Source of the DNA: Agroathelia rolfsii
Lineage: Eukaryota; Basidiomycota; Agaricomycetes; Amylocorticiales; Amylocorticiaceae
Assembly (NCBI GenBank): GCA_018343915.1
Contig: JABRWF010000003.1
Coordinates: forward strand, 1,364,001-1,428,000
Length of the DNA stretch: 64,000 nt
Direction: 5' to 3'
Positions within the stretch are counted from its first letter, which is position 1, and each line of letters opens with the position of its first letter. Below are positions 1-10,998 of this stretch, piece by piece. Made by a program: the position numbers and the translations under genes. The notes beneath the pieces were generated by a model. The model was not told the DNA's origin and made no database searches. It worked only from the letters and a program-made list of their open reading frames with translations.

Positions 1-1339
1 GGTACAGCCAATGCAGCAGACTCCATAGCTCAACCAAATTATTATGAACTGGCGTTCCGGTAAGAACTGAATGCCAAAAGCATGAGTTGTACTCGATAAA
101 AGCGGGAATTTTAGTACAAAACTGACTCAGTCGATACGAGGATCGTACGCCCAGTAACTCATGAGAAACATCTGTTTCATGGTTTTTGATTTTGTGTCCT
201 TCGTCAAGGACAACATAGTTCCATCTCCGAGACTTAAACCAACTGCTTTCGGCGACATAACATTCATAGGTGGTGATGACGATATCGATGCCAGTAGCTT
301 CAGTTTCCTTGAATTTGTTGCGTACATGGACACGCTCTGGGGCTGAACCATGGAAACGCAGGACGTTGAATAAAGGCACCCAAAATGCTGCTTCCTGAGG
401 ACAGAAAATGAGTAGGTGGCGGTTAGAAGAGCACACGTTGATGTACCTTCATCCAGGAGTCAAGTACGGATAAGGGACATATCACAAGATGTGGATCCGT
501 GATTCCTGGGTTTGAGGTAATACACTCAAATGAGTTCTGGGAGTTTCGTTAATTTTTTTTTCCAGTCTTACCTGTATTGGCTTCGCGAATATAAGCAAAC
601 AACGAGAGAGTCTGGACAGTTTTTCCTAGGCCCATTCTACAGATGCGAGCTGAACTGGGGATGCAATTTTGATGATGAGAAACAATTTACGTACTCATCG
701 CCAAGTATGCAGTTCATTCCTAAGATGAATTTTGGATAGGAGTCAGAAGCAAAGCTTTCCCCCTAATCACGTAACTTGCCATTTTTCCACATCCACACCA
801 AGAATGCAAGGCCGGCCAGCTATCAACACAAATGATTATGCTGCGATGACGCGGTATAGGCAGGGAGTTCGAGACAGACCTGATAATCTTTCATTCTACC
901 TCCCGTAACGCACGTTGGTTGCTCATCAAGCCTCTCCCGCGGCACAGCCGATTCACTCGTTGATTTAACGTAGTCCGTGAATCCTGATGACTTGGGTAAC
1001 AGGGGAAGGAAAAGATCCTGATGACACTTCAAAAACCGTTTGCGAGCATCCTCATATTCATGCCGTTTTGCGTTAACTGCAACAGTTACCTGACAAGATT
1101 TTCAGCTCTTAGCCGGCCGTTGAAAAACGCTAGTGGCGCATAGACGAGGTTAGTATACCACTCACGGCCTTCTTCTCCTCAATTTTGAATTTCTTAGCTT
1201 TCTTCCCATTCTTATTGTCACTTTCTGCCGCCAAGTAGGACTGTGCACGTGTGCGCTTGCGATCTCCCCTCGTAGGTCCTGAGCTGCTAGTATCGGTGCT
1301 TGATTTTTGAAGTCTGTGAGATCGTCGCAGAACAGCCAT
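1..1339 (-). CDS. SNF2-family ATPase / chromatin remodeller, N-terminal part (gene runs off the left edge)
   Basis: ATP-dependent DNA translocase, expected in the nucleus. Seen on the minus strand: ATG at 1339 opens a basic N-terminus rich in K/R and S. After an intron comes a charged linker, then VTGGRMKDYQ followed by LAGLAFLVWMWKNGMN, the start of the SNF2_N domain. Walker A is GDEMGLGKT (split by an intron near 640-690), followed by HLVICPLSVLDSWMK, the Walker B/DEGH box VVLDEGHKIKNH and motif III LTGTPVHNNLVELW close to position 1. Splicing is needed throughout. The intron after KN(G) near 735-775 appears to use a GC donor (GCAAGT). The helicase C domain lies outside the window. SNF2 membership is secure; the subfamily (ISWI-, ALC1- or Lsh-like) cannot be settled from this part. 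Confidence 0.9.
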
Positions 1340-1790
1340 AGGCACGGAAGCTCCTCTAAGGATATCTATGCGGTCAAGTCGGACAATTTTACCGTGACAA
1401 GCTTGAGAAATGCGATACAGACCAATGCTGGTAGGGATTTGTGATAGGGGTCAATTTCGTGCGCGCGTCTTAGAGTTCTAATGCAGAGTCACGAACGCGT
1501 CCCCTCACAGCTGTGAGTTATGTGACACAATGCATTTCTCGTCACATCTCCCTTTTGGGTATTGATGAGGATTCTCACGTCGACAATACTCAATGGCCAA
1601 ACTAATTAGTAGTATGATGACCTTACAATATAAACAGGAAATTTGGTGGAAAAAGTGTTTTTGCCATTACAGAATATAGTCGGTGTTAATAGGATTACGA
1701 CAGACTTGTAGAGGCACTGGCATTCCCATTAGTTTTGACTCAAAAAAGATCAAGAGAATCATATGGTGGATAAAAATGAAGCGTGGGTAT
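1340..1790. other. Intergenic: SNF2 promoter side and 3' flank of PME1
   Basis: No gene seen. The stretch around 1485-1560 (CACGAACGCG ... CACATCTCC) resembles 3850-3905, the 3' flank of the second pectinesterase. The tandem duplication of the esterase gene therefore included its downstream flank. Confidence 0.5.
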
Positions 1791-3300
1791 TTAAGCGTCG
1801 TTGATGAGATATGAGGTGTCCACCCACGACTGCCAGTCACTTCCAAGGGCGGTGTTGATGTTGTACTCAGCCGCCTCAGCCTCGGTCAGCTCGGTGGCAA
1901 AGCTTGCACGGTCGAGGTTTGACGCCCCGGAGCCCGTTGTGTTGTAGTCGGCGTAGAACACATGTTCGGTGTTGGGATCAGACGAGCCCCATTCAGACCA
2001 AAGCGCTTTGTTGATCTGTAACTTGATTTCCGTGTTCTTGAAGATGACCCTGTCGTACGGAGGTCATAATATCGGTTAGTCCGAACGCGGTTATTTCGGT
2101 CTAATTTCGAGACTTACTTTGCATAGTCTTAAGTTTTTTAGGTTAAAAATACTTTGGCATCAAATAATGTACCGGCGGTATAGAAGCAGATGGACATACC
2201 GCTCCAAGGGCGTCCAAGGTAGTAGTCACCAACAGGCGAAGAGATGGTATCCGGGGCCTCGATGATCGTGTTGTAGTTGAACACGTCTGGAATCGGAGCA
2301 TGTGAACGTTAGTGAATGTTCCCATGATTGAAAGAAGTGTGCGATGCTCACAGCTTCCGTTGTCATTTGATGAGCGACCAGAGGCGGTAATGGTACCGGG
2401 GCCTTTTATGGCGATGGTGTTACCCTCAAAATATGCCATAGCTTTGGTGTGTCAGCTATTGTAAAACCTGTATAACAGGTGTGTTTGCTACCTCGTATAC
2501 CGAAGATGAAATCAACAGCACCCTATGTTACACAAAGCATCTGAATTAATCACACAATCAAACCGCAATGAAAAGGATCCGACCTCAATGTAGGACTGAA
2601 GGTAGACTTGCTGGCCTTCGTTGGCATAGATGGTATCCTGCTCCGAGTAAGCAAGAAGGTCAATGCTAATGAAACATGAGTAAAGCATACCTGGCATCCG
2701 TAGCTGGAGCAGACATTAGCAAGCGCTCTGTAGTATAATCGTATAAGAAACATACAATCCAACGCCATATGCTCCAGAATAGTTGGTCTGTGAGCTATAG
2801 GCAATGGCCTGCGAGCCGCAAGACGTCGAAGTACCGTATGTGTTGAGAATATTGATGTTGTACAAAGAAAGGTGAGAGTTGAAGTTGCGCAATGTGCCGC
2901 TCTTGTCGTCGGTGCCCGCGGCAGTCGAATTTAAGCTATGAGTGATATTGACCTGGTTATGCACATAGTTGGAAGTATCAGTGGTGTAGCCATAGATCTT
3001 TAGTTCATCCCATTTATATCAGTATTGAGTTCCAATAATTGTACATGGGCAACCGAAACCTACAGTAGTTGGGCCTGAGCGGGAGATATACACTTGTTCC
3101 TTATAAACTCCAGGGTAGATGAAGATGTACTGGTGCGTGTCGTCCTTGGGCAATGCTGCAACAGCTGCAGAAACGGTGCTGTACTCGCCCGATGAAGGAT
3201 CGGATCTCACGACATACGATCCAGAGGGAGGTGAGGTACGTGAAGCCGCAATGACAAGCTTCAAGAAGGAAATCAATGCGACAGACCACAAGGCGTTCAT
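1791..3300 (-). CDS. Pectin methylesterase (CE8), tandem copy 1
   Basis: Pectinesterase: hydrolyses methyl esters of homogalacturonan outside the cell, releasing methanol and exposing pectate. The ATG at 3300 gives MNALWSVALISFLKLVIAAS, a good signal peptide. Family motifs follow in order across several short introns: GVYKEQVYI (GxYxE box), IYGYTTDTSNYVHNQ, GSQAIAYSS, GCQ|DTIY (QDT box, split by an intron near 2640-2690), GAVDFIFG (catalytic DFIFG) near 2500-2525, and YYLGRPW (substrate-binding Arg) near 2220. The end is WQSWVDTSYLINDA, stop at 1791. All catalytic boxes are present, so the gene looks functional. It is the neighbour and near twin of the gene at 4179-5701. The role in plant cell-wall attack is known for the family and inferred here. 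Confidence 0.93.
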
Positions 3301-4178
3301 TATACTTGATAGGCTGGATTTGAGGCGGAGATATTGGGATAGACCATTACATGTCTTTATACTACACCACAATCATTTCGTGACACGTGGTTTTGCTCAT
3401 GAAGAATCAAGTTACACATGGTTCTAGAATTTGAAGAAGTGCTGTCAGACATGTAAGAATTCAGCGCATGACCCGACAATTCATTACGAAGAAAGCAGGG
3501 AGGCATTCCTTAGAGGACAGTAATCAATAGACCTCATTCCGGGCCGTCTCTTTCAAAGAACCGGGATTCTGTATTTCTAATCTTGGCCCTTGTACAAGTG
3601 TGAGCCGCCGGCGTGAGAGTATTTCATCTCTACCAAGACAGTATTGTGGGTAAGTGAACTGATGATTATATTGTGCGTCTGGACATTTCTCCGAGCATCG
3701 TAGCATAGTTCAGTAAAATTAGATTGCCACGTCACAGGGAAGAAATTTGATTGCTGTAATGTTGCAAGCGTAGGTCAAGCCTGAGTGATGCTCTCAGATT
3801 GAGGTTCATGCATGTCTTGTTCAATTTGGAGCTTGAACATTACAAATCACGAACGCGACTCGTCATTCTTGTGACACCGCTCATTGTCTGTCACATCTCC
3901 TGTTAGAGACTCACGTCTGATGAGATGTTGAGATGAGGGTGGCAGCATGATTTCGTAACAAATAACATGGAATCGATCCTACTGATAGGTAGCAAGATGT
4001 GGACACATAGGTTGTCAGGATGAAGGATCTCTGGCAGATCGTTAAATAATCCCAATCCTAAAATCAATATTATTGTTCTTTGTCTGCTTGGACTACTTCC
4101 CCGCTGCCAGTGCTATTCCAACCTATTGTGCAGTAGTAGTGGTCTTTATACAACAAAAAGAAAAGGGGATCTAGTTGT
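3301..4178. promoter_or_regulatory. PME1 upstream region plus PME2 3' flank
   Basis: No gene is supported. About 305 bp upstream of the PME1 start (around 3600-3615) is GAGCCGCCGGCGTGAG. A closely similar block, GAACCGCCGGCGTCGG, lies about 280 bp upstream of PME2 (around 5975-5990). The surrounding 'CTTGTACAAGTGTGA' / 'CTTGTATAAGCGTGA' also match. The promoter was therefore duplicated with the gene, and its GC palindrome was kept. Use as a regulatory site is inference. Confidence 0.4.
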
Positions 4179-5701
4179 CTACGCATCATCAATAAGATAC
4201 GAGGTATCAACCCACGACTGCCAACCACTTCCAAGGGCAGTGCTAATAGTATACTTAGCTGCCTCAGCCTCTGTTAGCTCCGTAGCAAAGCTTGCACGGT
4301 TAAGACCAGAGGCGCCGGGACCCGTCGTGTTGTAGTCGGCGTAAAAGACATAATTGGTGTCAGGGTCAGACGAGCCCCATTCAGACCAGAGGGCTTTGTT
4401 GATTTGTGGGTGGATCTCAGTATTTTTGAAGATGACTCTGTTTGCAGAAGTCATGACATCGGTGAATCTGAGCGCAATTACTTCGGTCTAATTTTGAGAC
4501 TCACTTTGCATAGTCTTCAGTTTTTTAGTTTAGCAAAAATAAATTAGCATCAAAGCATCATCCGGCGGTGTAGAAGCATGTATATATGCACTTACCGCGC
4601 CAGGGGCGTCCAAACGAGTAATCGCCAACGGGTGAAGAGATGATGTCCGGAGCTTCAATGATTGTATTGTAGTTGAACACGTCTGGGATCCAGACATATG
4701 ATTATCAGTGAATGGCCTTGTGACAGAAATGGAAGCATAGAATGGAGCTTACAGCTTCCATTGTCATTCGATGAGCGGCCAGAGGCAGTAATGGTTCCCG
4801 GGCCCTTCACAGCGATGGTATTGCCCTCGAAGTAAGCCATGGCTGCAGCATGTCAGCCGGTGTAAACTTGAAGCTCGTATGACTATGTGTTACCTCTCAA
4901 GCCGAAGATGAAATCAACAGCACCCTATAACAAGATTTGCATTCAGTATATAGATAGATGGTAACAAAAAAAACCGACCTCGATATAAGACTTGAGGTAG
5001 ACTTGCTGGCCCTCGTTGGCATAGATAGTATCCTGGACTAAATGAACAGGATATTCCAGGTAAAAATAATAAAGAAGGATTTTACCTGACATCCGTAGCT
5101 AGAGAGGGGTATTTGTAAATATTATGCAATACAATATTAAAAATCAAGAAACATACAATCCAACACCATATGCGCCAGAGTAGTTGGATTGCGAGCTGTA
5201 TGCGATTGCTTGCGAGCCACATGACGTTGAAGTGCCATAAGTGTTTAGGATGTTGATGTTGTAAAGCGAAAGGTGAGAGTTATGGTTGCGAAGTGTGCCA
5301 CTAGCGTCATCGGAGCCCGCAGCAGTGGAATTCAGACTGTGGGTAATGTTGACCTCGTTATGAACGTAATTGGAGGTATCAGTGGTGTAGCCGTAGATCT
5401 TTGGCCGAATTAATTCATGTCAGGATTGGATATAGAAGATTATGAATAGATGGCTGAAACCTACGGTAGTCGGGCCCGAACGCGAGATATACACCTGCTC
5501 CTTATAGACTCCAGGGTAGATGAAGATGTACTGGTGCGTGTCGTCCTTGGGCAATGCTGCAACAGCTGCAGAAACGGTGCTGTACTCGCCCGATGAAGGA
5601 TCGGACTTCACAACATACGATCCAGAGGGAGGAGAGGTACGTGAAGCCGCAATGACAAGCTTCAAGAAGGAAATCAATGCGATAGACCACAAGGTGTTCA
5701 T
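4179..5701 (-). CDS. Pectin methylesterase (CE8), tandem copy 2
   Basis: Same family and architecture as the gene at 1791-3300. Start ATG at 5701 (MNTLWSIALISFLKLVIAAS signal peptide). Motifs are GVYKEQVYI, IYGYTTDTSNYVHNEV, GSQAIAYSSQ, the QDT box, GAVDFIFG near 4900-4925 and LGRPW near 4600. The C-terminus is WQSWVDTSYLIDDA with a TAG stop at 4179. Coding sequence and intron positions follow copy 1 closely, and intron sequences have diverged more, as expected after a tandem duplication followed by purifying selection. No lesion was seen. Copies may differ in pH optimum or expression, which the sequence does not reveal. Confidence 0.92.
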
Positions 5702-7624
5702 TGTACTTGAAAGACTGAATTTGAGACCACACCAAGGCGAGAAATTGTATGCATTTATACTCAAATACTATCACTATGCGATTTCGCCATTACACGTCCC
5801 ATGTGCAAGGACTTGGAGAAGCATCAGCGGGAATATAGAGGATTCGGCGCATGACCAGACAAAAATTCGCAGCACTGACCGATTGTTTCTCAAAGGATAG
5901 CGATCATCAGGGATTGCCCCGGGCCGCCGCTTTTACAGAACTCGAAGCCTGTATCTTGAACCTTGTATAAGCGTGAACCGCCGGCGTCGGCGGAAGGATA
6001 ATCGGTCAGCCTTCGTTACCAATCCAGTATATTACAAGTCCCCAGGCATGCGCCCAGGTATTTCTCCGAGTGCGCTCGTGGAACAATTCAGTGGGATCAG
6101 ATTGCCACGTTAAGCAGAAGAAACACAACAACCATAGCAATGCAAGTCCAAGTCAAGTGATACTCCCCATTGTAACATCGGAAGTAGAATCCACCGATAC
6201 GCAACGTCGCATACATCCAACTTCAAAAGCTTCAACCTGAGCCTGAATTTGCACCACCTGACACTGGCACACTGTTGTAAAGCTAGGCAACACTGCTGCG
6301 ATTTTTTCTGTCTTTGCATTGAGCTTAGCCATGCCTACTGGTGCGCTATGTGTCACATTTCTTTGTGGATGTGGCATAGTTGTTCTGTTCCATTGCTTGT
6401 TTCGACATCTCATCTCCCACCATAGCCTTATCTTTTGGTTTAATAGAGATATAGACGGATTTTGAAATACCTGTGTTGCTTCGGCTCTCGAGCAGCTAAG
6501 AGATTGCAGGAGAATCACGTGCAACCTTCTTTCCCTCTTACCACCATCATGACCCTACACTACCACCGCCACTAATCTCAGCGGCCATCCCGTCCCCCGT
6601 TTTTTGGGCCGCTACCACTTCTCCCATCCATTTCACTTTCACCAGAAGGTTGCCCAACTACTGACTGGGGGCTCCTACCCAGTCTTGGGGTTATTGATGG
6701 TGCTGTGGTCACCATCTGTCAATACTCCCCCACCTCTTGACTGGCTCTTGCCAGTTCAAGCATTCTACCACACTGACTGCTATGCACTCATGCAATCTCA
6801 CTATATCCCTCATTATTGACAACTCCAACGGCGCATGTCCTTCCCTATGAGTGCTGAGCAACCCCCACCCAACCAACACCACAGAATGGATTTATTCCAC
6901 CTTTTATCAAGTCTCAACACGTGGTTCACATAGTGCCAAGGAGGGTGTTTTGAAGGAACTGGATAATTTTGGGGCTATGGATAGAGGCTGACTGTACAGC
7001 ATGATTTCTCTTTCTTTACTTTTGGCTTTTGCCATGGTTATACAGGTGCTGCATATAAATTTTGCATAGCACTATACCTCCCAACTGTTATCATCCTAAC
7101 CCACACCACACTTCCCTAAATTTTTGTTCAAACATTACCACAGCCTTTACACTGTAGTTTGTCTTAGGTACATGAAGCGGTATACAAACGTAGTTAAAGG
7201 AGAATCACGTGATAACTGAATAGGCGACACGAGAAAGAAGTCTCGTGACCGCGAAATGACGCCTGGCTTGATGCTACGCACGCATTGCTACATACGATGG
7301 TGTGAGCGAATGATTAAATACATGACGCAAACCTGCGGGTGATGTAGACTGGAGGCTCTAGTGCTCAGCGTTCAACAACACGATACAAGATGTGCAGTAG
7401 ATCTAGAGCACAAGCATAGAAAAAGTCGCGGTCACTATGGTCATCTATGACTTCATCAGCCCCATCAACCCCACACGCTCACCACATTCGGTTAACCTCG
7501 AGGCGGACAATTGAGCTTATAATAGGCCAGAAGTGCTAGACAAACCCCACAGTCAACTTCTCCCACTCCTACTCAACTTTTTTTTTTTTACTCAAACCTT
7601 ACCCAAATTTATCTTTACGAAACA
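5702..7624. other. Gene-poor stretch between PME2 and the small Q/N-rich gene
   Basis: No convincing gene was found on either strand; the longest open frames are short and do not resemble known families. The stretch contains the PME2 upstream element (5975-5990) and one degenerate copy of a dispersed repeat (6667-6925, listed separately). The last ~100 bp before 7625 are pyrimidine-rich, as expected just upstream of a fungal start. Confidence 0.45.
6667..6925 (+). repeat. Dispersed repeat, degenerate copy A (pairs with 33672-33960)
   Basis: Shares several blocks, in order and in opposite orientation, with 33672-33960. Examples are GCTCCTACCCAGTCTTGGGG versus GTTCCTGACCAGTCCTGGGG, CAAGCATTCTACCACACTGA versus CAAGCATTCTACCACACCGA, and GGATTTATTCCACCTTTTAT versus GGATTTATTCCACCTCTTAC. 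Both copies carry indels. It is probably a fragment of an old transposable element; no element-specific protein was recognised. Confidence 0.6.
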
Positions 7625-7944
7625 ATGTCTGGTCTCATGCAAGACGCCAAGGACGTTGCCCAGGACTTCAGCCAGAACAACCAAGGCCAGAACCAGAACC
7701 AGGGCGGCAACATGGGCCCCTCGCAGCAGCAATCGAGCGGTGGTGGTTTTGATGGTGCTGTTGACAACTTTGCTAACCAGAGTGAGTGTATACGATGCAG
7801 TGGTGAGGTCTTTTGGGGTCACTGATCCTGGGATTTTGTACTGTCGCAGAGATCGACCAGGAGGCTAGCAGCCATGGCGTCCCCCAGAGCGCAGACAACA
7901 CCATCAACAGCGTTGCCGATAGGGAGATCAACAAGAATATTTGA
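7625..7944 (+). CDS. Small Q/N-rich protein of unknown function, paralogue A
   Basis: Two exons (about 7625-7781 and 7850-7944) give an 83-residue protein. The N-terminus MSGLMQDAKDVAQDF is followed by a Q/N/G-rich stretch, then DGAVDNFANQ at the exon junction. The second exon encodes KIDQEASSHGVPQSAD...INSVADREINKNI. The gene at 9900-10290 has the same plan: start, low-complexity middle, DNFANQ at the splice site, a second exon of exactly 95 nt, GVP...AD and EINK at the end. No membrane segment or signal peptide. The family is not recognised; small soluble stress-type proteins of fungi look like this, but that is a guess. The upstream TC-rich tract supports a real start. Confidence 0.75.
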
Positions 7945-8214
7945 AGAGTTTATGGTTCAATGTAATGGTGAGGCTTCCCGTTGACGATACATGTCTAGAA
8001 CAGAAGGTACTAATGATCATTCTGTCTTTGCGTCGTTGGGTTAGATATCAATCTAATGTTAGGACACTTAACTGTTCATCCAATGTAATATTTGTATCAT
8101 TTTCAACGCATAGTATAAGCATTATTGTCGTGTGATGGAGTGAATTTTTGAAACATAAGATGTGCCAAGGTACATGTATGCAACTTGCTATCAGCCGAGA
8201 ACATCGAATTTGTT

Positions 8215-9313
8215 TCAAATCTTCAAAAAGTCTTCTTCCTCTTCTTCCAGCAGCCCAAGGAACTTGACAAACGCTGCAGCGGGGAATCCCACGACGTTGT
8301 TGTAATCGCCGTTAACCTTGGCGATTAATAATGCTCCTGCTCCCTGAACAGATATATTAGATTGGTAAGGAAAACACAGGAAGCGGTCGATATGTCGCTC
8401 AACATGCAAAGACATTTGCGTACCTGTATAGCGAAGCCTCCGGCTCGATCGATCCCTTCTTTCGTGTCAACATAGGCTTTTAGCATTTGAGGTGGGTTAT
8501 CGGCGAAATGGACGAGCGATCTCTCTTCAAATGACCTGCAGTAGGGATATCCGCTTGAGGATAGTGTCATTCGATAGCAAATGTGAGAAATCTGACCTGA
8601 TCTCATATCCCGGCGCCGATAAGACGGGATATACGACGCTGACACCAGTGACAACCTCGCATACGCGACCGTTCAGATCAAGGAGCATCCGCAAGTTATC
8701 TTCAGCGTCTGCAGGCTTTTCTAGGATTTCTTGTCCATCGGAGGTCGGCGCGTGAGCGCTAGCAGTGGCATATGAACCGAGACTCGTGTTCTCGGCCTGC
8801 GTGAGTACAATCGTGTCCGCTATTGGAAAAAGCTCAGGTAATAGCTCAAAGAAATCAGGACATTGAATGCTCCTTCTTACCGCCAATGACGAGATCTGGA
8901 GCATCGTCTGGATCCTCGCTCTATCCGCATATGATTATTGGGTATGAGTCATAACAGAGCGCGAAATTCTCAAGAAGGAGAAAAGGAACGGACCACTAAG
9001 CGCTCGTACACCTCCACAGCCTTTTGAGTAGCCGTAGCCACCGGGTACTCATGCAAATCCTCAAAGTCGCTTGTGGAAAGATCCTCTGCGAACTTGGATG
9101 GGACGATCTTTGGTTGTATGCCCTGGATGGCTCGGCAGTATGATTTGTGCTGAATCTGTGTTCTTGAGCGAAGGTAGAGCGCACGATGCTTTGTAGAATG
9201 TCTTTTCTACGTGGGCTAGCAGATGCTAAGACTACATGCTTGCCCTTGAGCTGCGAGAGGGCCTTGATAGCGAGTGCGGTGGGAAGGAGGACATTGTGTT
9301 GTGGAACTGACAT
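8215..9313 (-). CDS. Maf/HAM1-like nucleoside triphosphate pyrophosphatase (septum-formation Maf family)
   Basis: Maf proteins hydrolyse non-canonical or modified NTPs to NMP plus PPi. The ATG at 9313 leads to KGKHVVLASASPRRKDIL, the Maf SxSPRR signature. Further exons supply KIVPSKFAEDL, YPVATATQKAVEVYERLV, APDLVIG and ADTIVL (active-site region), EILEKPADAEDN, LLDLNGRVCEVVTGVSVVYP, and the C-terminal GGFAIQ|GAGALLIAKVNGDYNNVVGFP motif. The protein ends in an acidic tail LLEEEEEDFLKI. Introns are short. Domain order and length fit eukaryotic Maf/ASMTL-N proteins. The gene sits between two paralogous small genes transcribed the other way, with no evident functional link. Likely cytosolic. Confidence 0.92.
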
Positions 9314-9899
9314 GGCTCGGATGCAAATGCTCGCCGGTAGCCGTCACATGGTATTTCATCTCTTCAACTCAACGGTTCATGCATCCATGCGACGTCATCC
9401 ATCTCACCATCCAGCGTCGTATGTATAAATAAACCGGGGGATTCTAGCCTTCGACCCAAAAATCAGCTTGCAGTAAAAGAATGTATTATGGATGATCTGG
9501 GTTAGTCTATAGATGCACACTGGACGATAAGCAGATGTCTTTCTTCTAGTGTTCTATTCTTTGCGCGTAAATGTTGGTATTAGAACCTCACATTGACCCA
9601 AAGGAACTTGAAAGAGCTAGGGGATTTGCTGCATCATGTATTCTCATATGGCACATGCTATGTGCTGTGTATAAGAACCTAACATGTGTCCGGAAAGAAT
9701 TGCAGTGAGGCCCTCACAGCGTAAATAGTAGTAGCATCCGAACCAGACTGTTTGATACCTTTATTTTTATCCACAACCGCCGCTAGTTGAAAAATGCCTG
9801 ATCGTGGCCCTGGAGCTACCAGGGGCCTATATAAGTCATCGATAATCAGCTATCTGCATCACCTCAATCCCCCGTCTCTCTTCACTAGCATCCTCCACT
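9314..9899. other. Divergent promoter region between Maf gene and small N-rich gene
   Basis: 586 bp between two divergent starts. No gene seen. A TATATAAG-type AT box lies at about 9828-9838, roughly 65 bp upstream of the ATG at 9900, a plausible TATA element. Confidence 0.4.
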
Positions 9900-10290
9900 A
9901 TGTCGAACCTCTTCCAAGAAGCCGAGAACGCCTACCAGGATTTCTCTGGCAAAAACAACAACAACAACTTCAACAACAACAATAACCAGGATAACCAAGG
10001 GTACTCGAACCAGGGAAATCAGGGTTATAATGACAACAACAATAATAACTACAATAACAACAACAACAACAACAACAATGGCCCTAACGTCGAGACCAAC
10101 ATGGTCGACAACTTTGCTAACCAAGGTCTGTCCATAATCTTTAATGACTTGGTCCGCAGTACTGTGACTGATGCTCGTCCACTCCTCGTATACAGCGCTT
10201 GACTCGGAAATGAACAAGTTTGGTGTTCCGTCAGCCGCTGACTCCTTCATCAACACCGCTGCTGACCAGGAGATCAACAAGGAGTTCTAA
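9900..10290 (+). CDS. Small asparagine-rich protein of unknown function, paralogue B
   Basis: Two exons (about 9900-10125 and 10196-10290) encode 106 residues. MSNLFQEAENAYQDFSGK is followed by ~45 residues dominated by Asn with some Gln, Gly and Tyr. Then MVDNFANQ appears at the splice junction and ALDSEMNKFGVPSAADSFIN...ADQEINKEF in the second exon. Both the 95-nt second exon and the DNFANQ / GVP / EINK pattern match paralogue A. The AAC/AAT repeats (about 9950-10080) form a microsatellite-like coding tract that can change length. The composition resembles prion-like low-complexity regions, so condensate or stress-granule behaviour is conceivable but unproven. The long valine-rich frame on the opposite strand is a shadow of the Asn repeat. 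Confidence 0.8.
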
Positions 10291-10998
10291 ACTTGAATGT
10301 AGGTTTCATCTTGGCAGTCCTCATATGCTGCACCCTGACTATCTTTTGTTTGGGCAGTCTGTACCTAAGCTTATCATTGTATATTATTATCTACAAATAA
10401 AGATATAGCCTGTACCAAACAATGAAGTGTGAATGACACCGGCAGAGTGTTTGATAAGTAGAATATCCCATTGACATGGCCTTTCTGGCCAATGGCAATA
10501 CTTTGAGATAAGCAGACGATTCCAAGCCCAATGATTACATCATTGTATTTGATCAGTGCGATCATTAAAGTCTTTGCCCGAGTCACGGGTTACAGAAGTA
10601 GTTCTAGAAGCGGTTATATGTCCATGTCCGGTAACGTCAATCTATCCAAGTTGATTAGCATTTTTCAGTGAGTTGCGTCTGCCTAAGTTCTCTCGAACAG
10701 CATTCAAGCTGGCCAGATACATTGCTTGCTATAGATAAAGTATTATTTACCCTACTCGTACCCATATCTCGGCAATTTCTGAGCGCTTTGCCCTGAATCC
10801 GAAGCTCATTTATTCGGCTTTCTTCGATGCCGAGGAGGGCATGAGGTCACTGAAGCAGTCACAGGATTTCTCCGGTTCGTTACATTAATGTCAGTCCGAA
10901 TGACAATGGAATCAAGTCCTTGGACTTTGCGTCTCGACTTTAAGCTGCCTGCGTTTACAAACGAGTGACAATCCTCCCACCCCCAAGAGGCCATTAGT
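10291..10998. other. Intergenic, nothing recognised
   Basis: 3' flank of the N-rich gene and the upstream region of the D-lactate dehydrogenase. No gene, repeat or clear motif was seen. Confidence 0.4.

Noticed and set aside
3119..3427. Plus-strand frames opposite both pectinesterase first exons (also 5520-5900)
   Set aside because: Antisense shadows, duplicated only because the PME gene is duplicated.
9885..10280. Valine/isoleucine-rich frame opposite the Asn-rich gene
   Set aside because: It is the antisense of the AAC/AAT repeat; the plus-strand gene has a paralogue with the same intron position.
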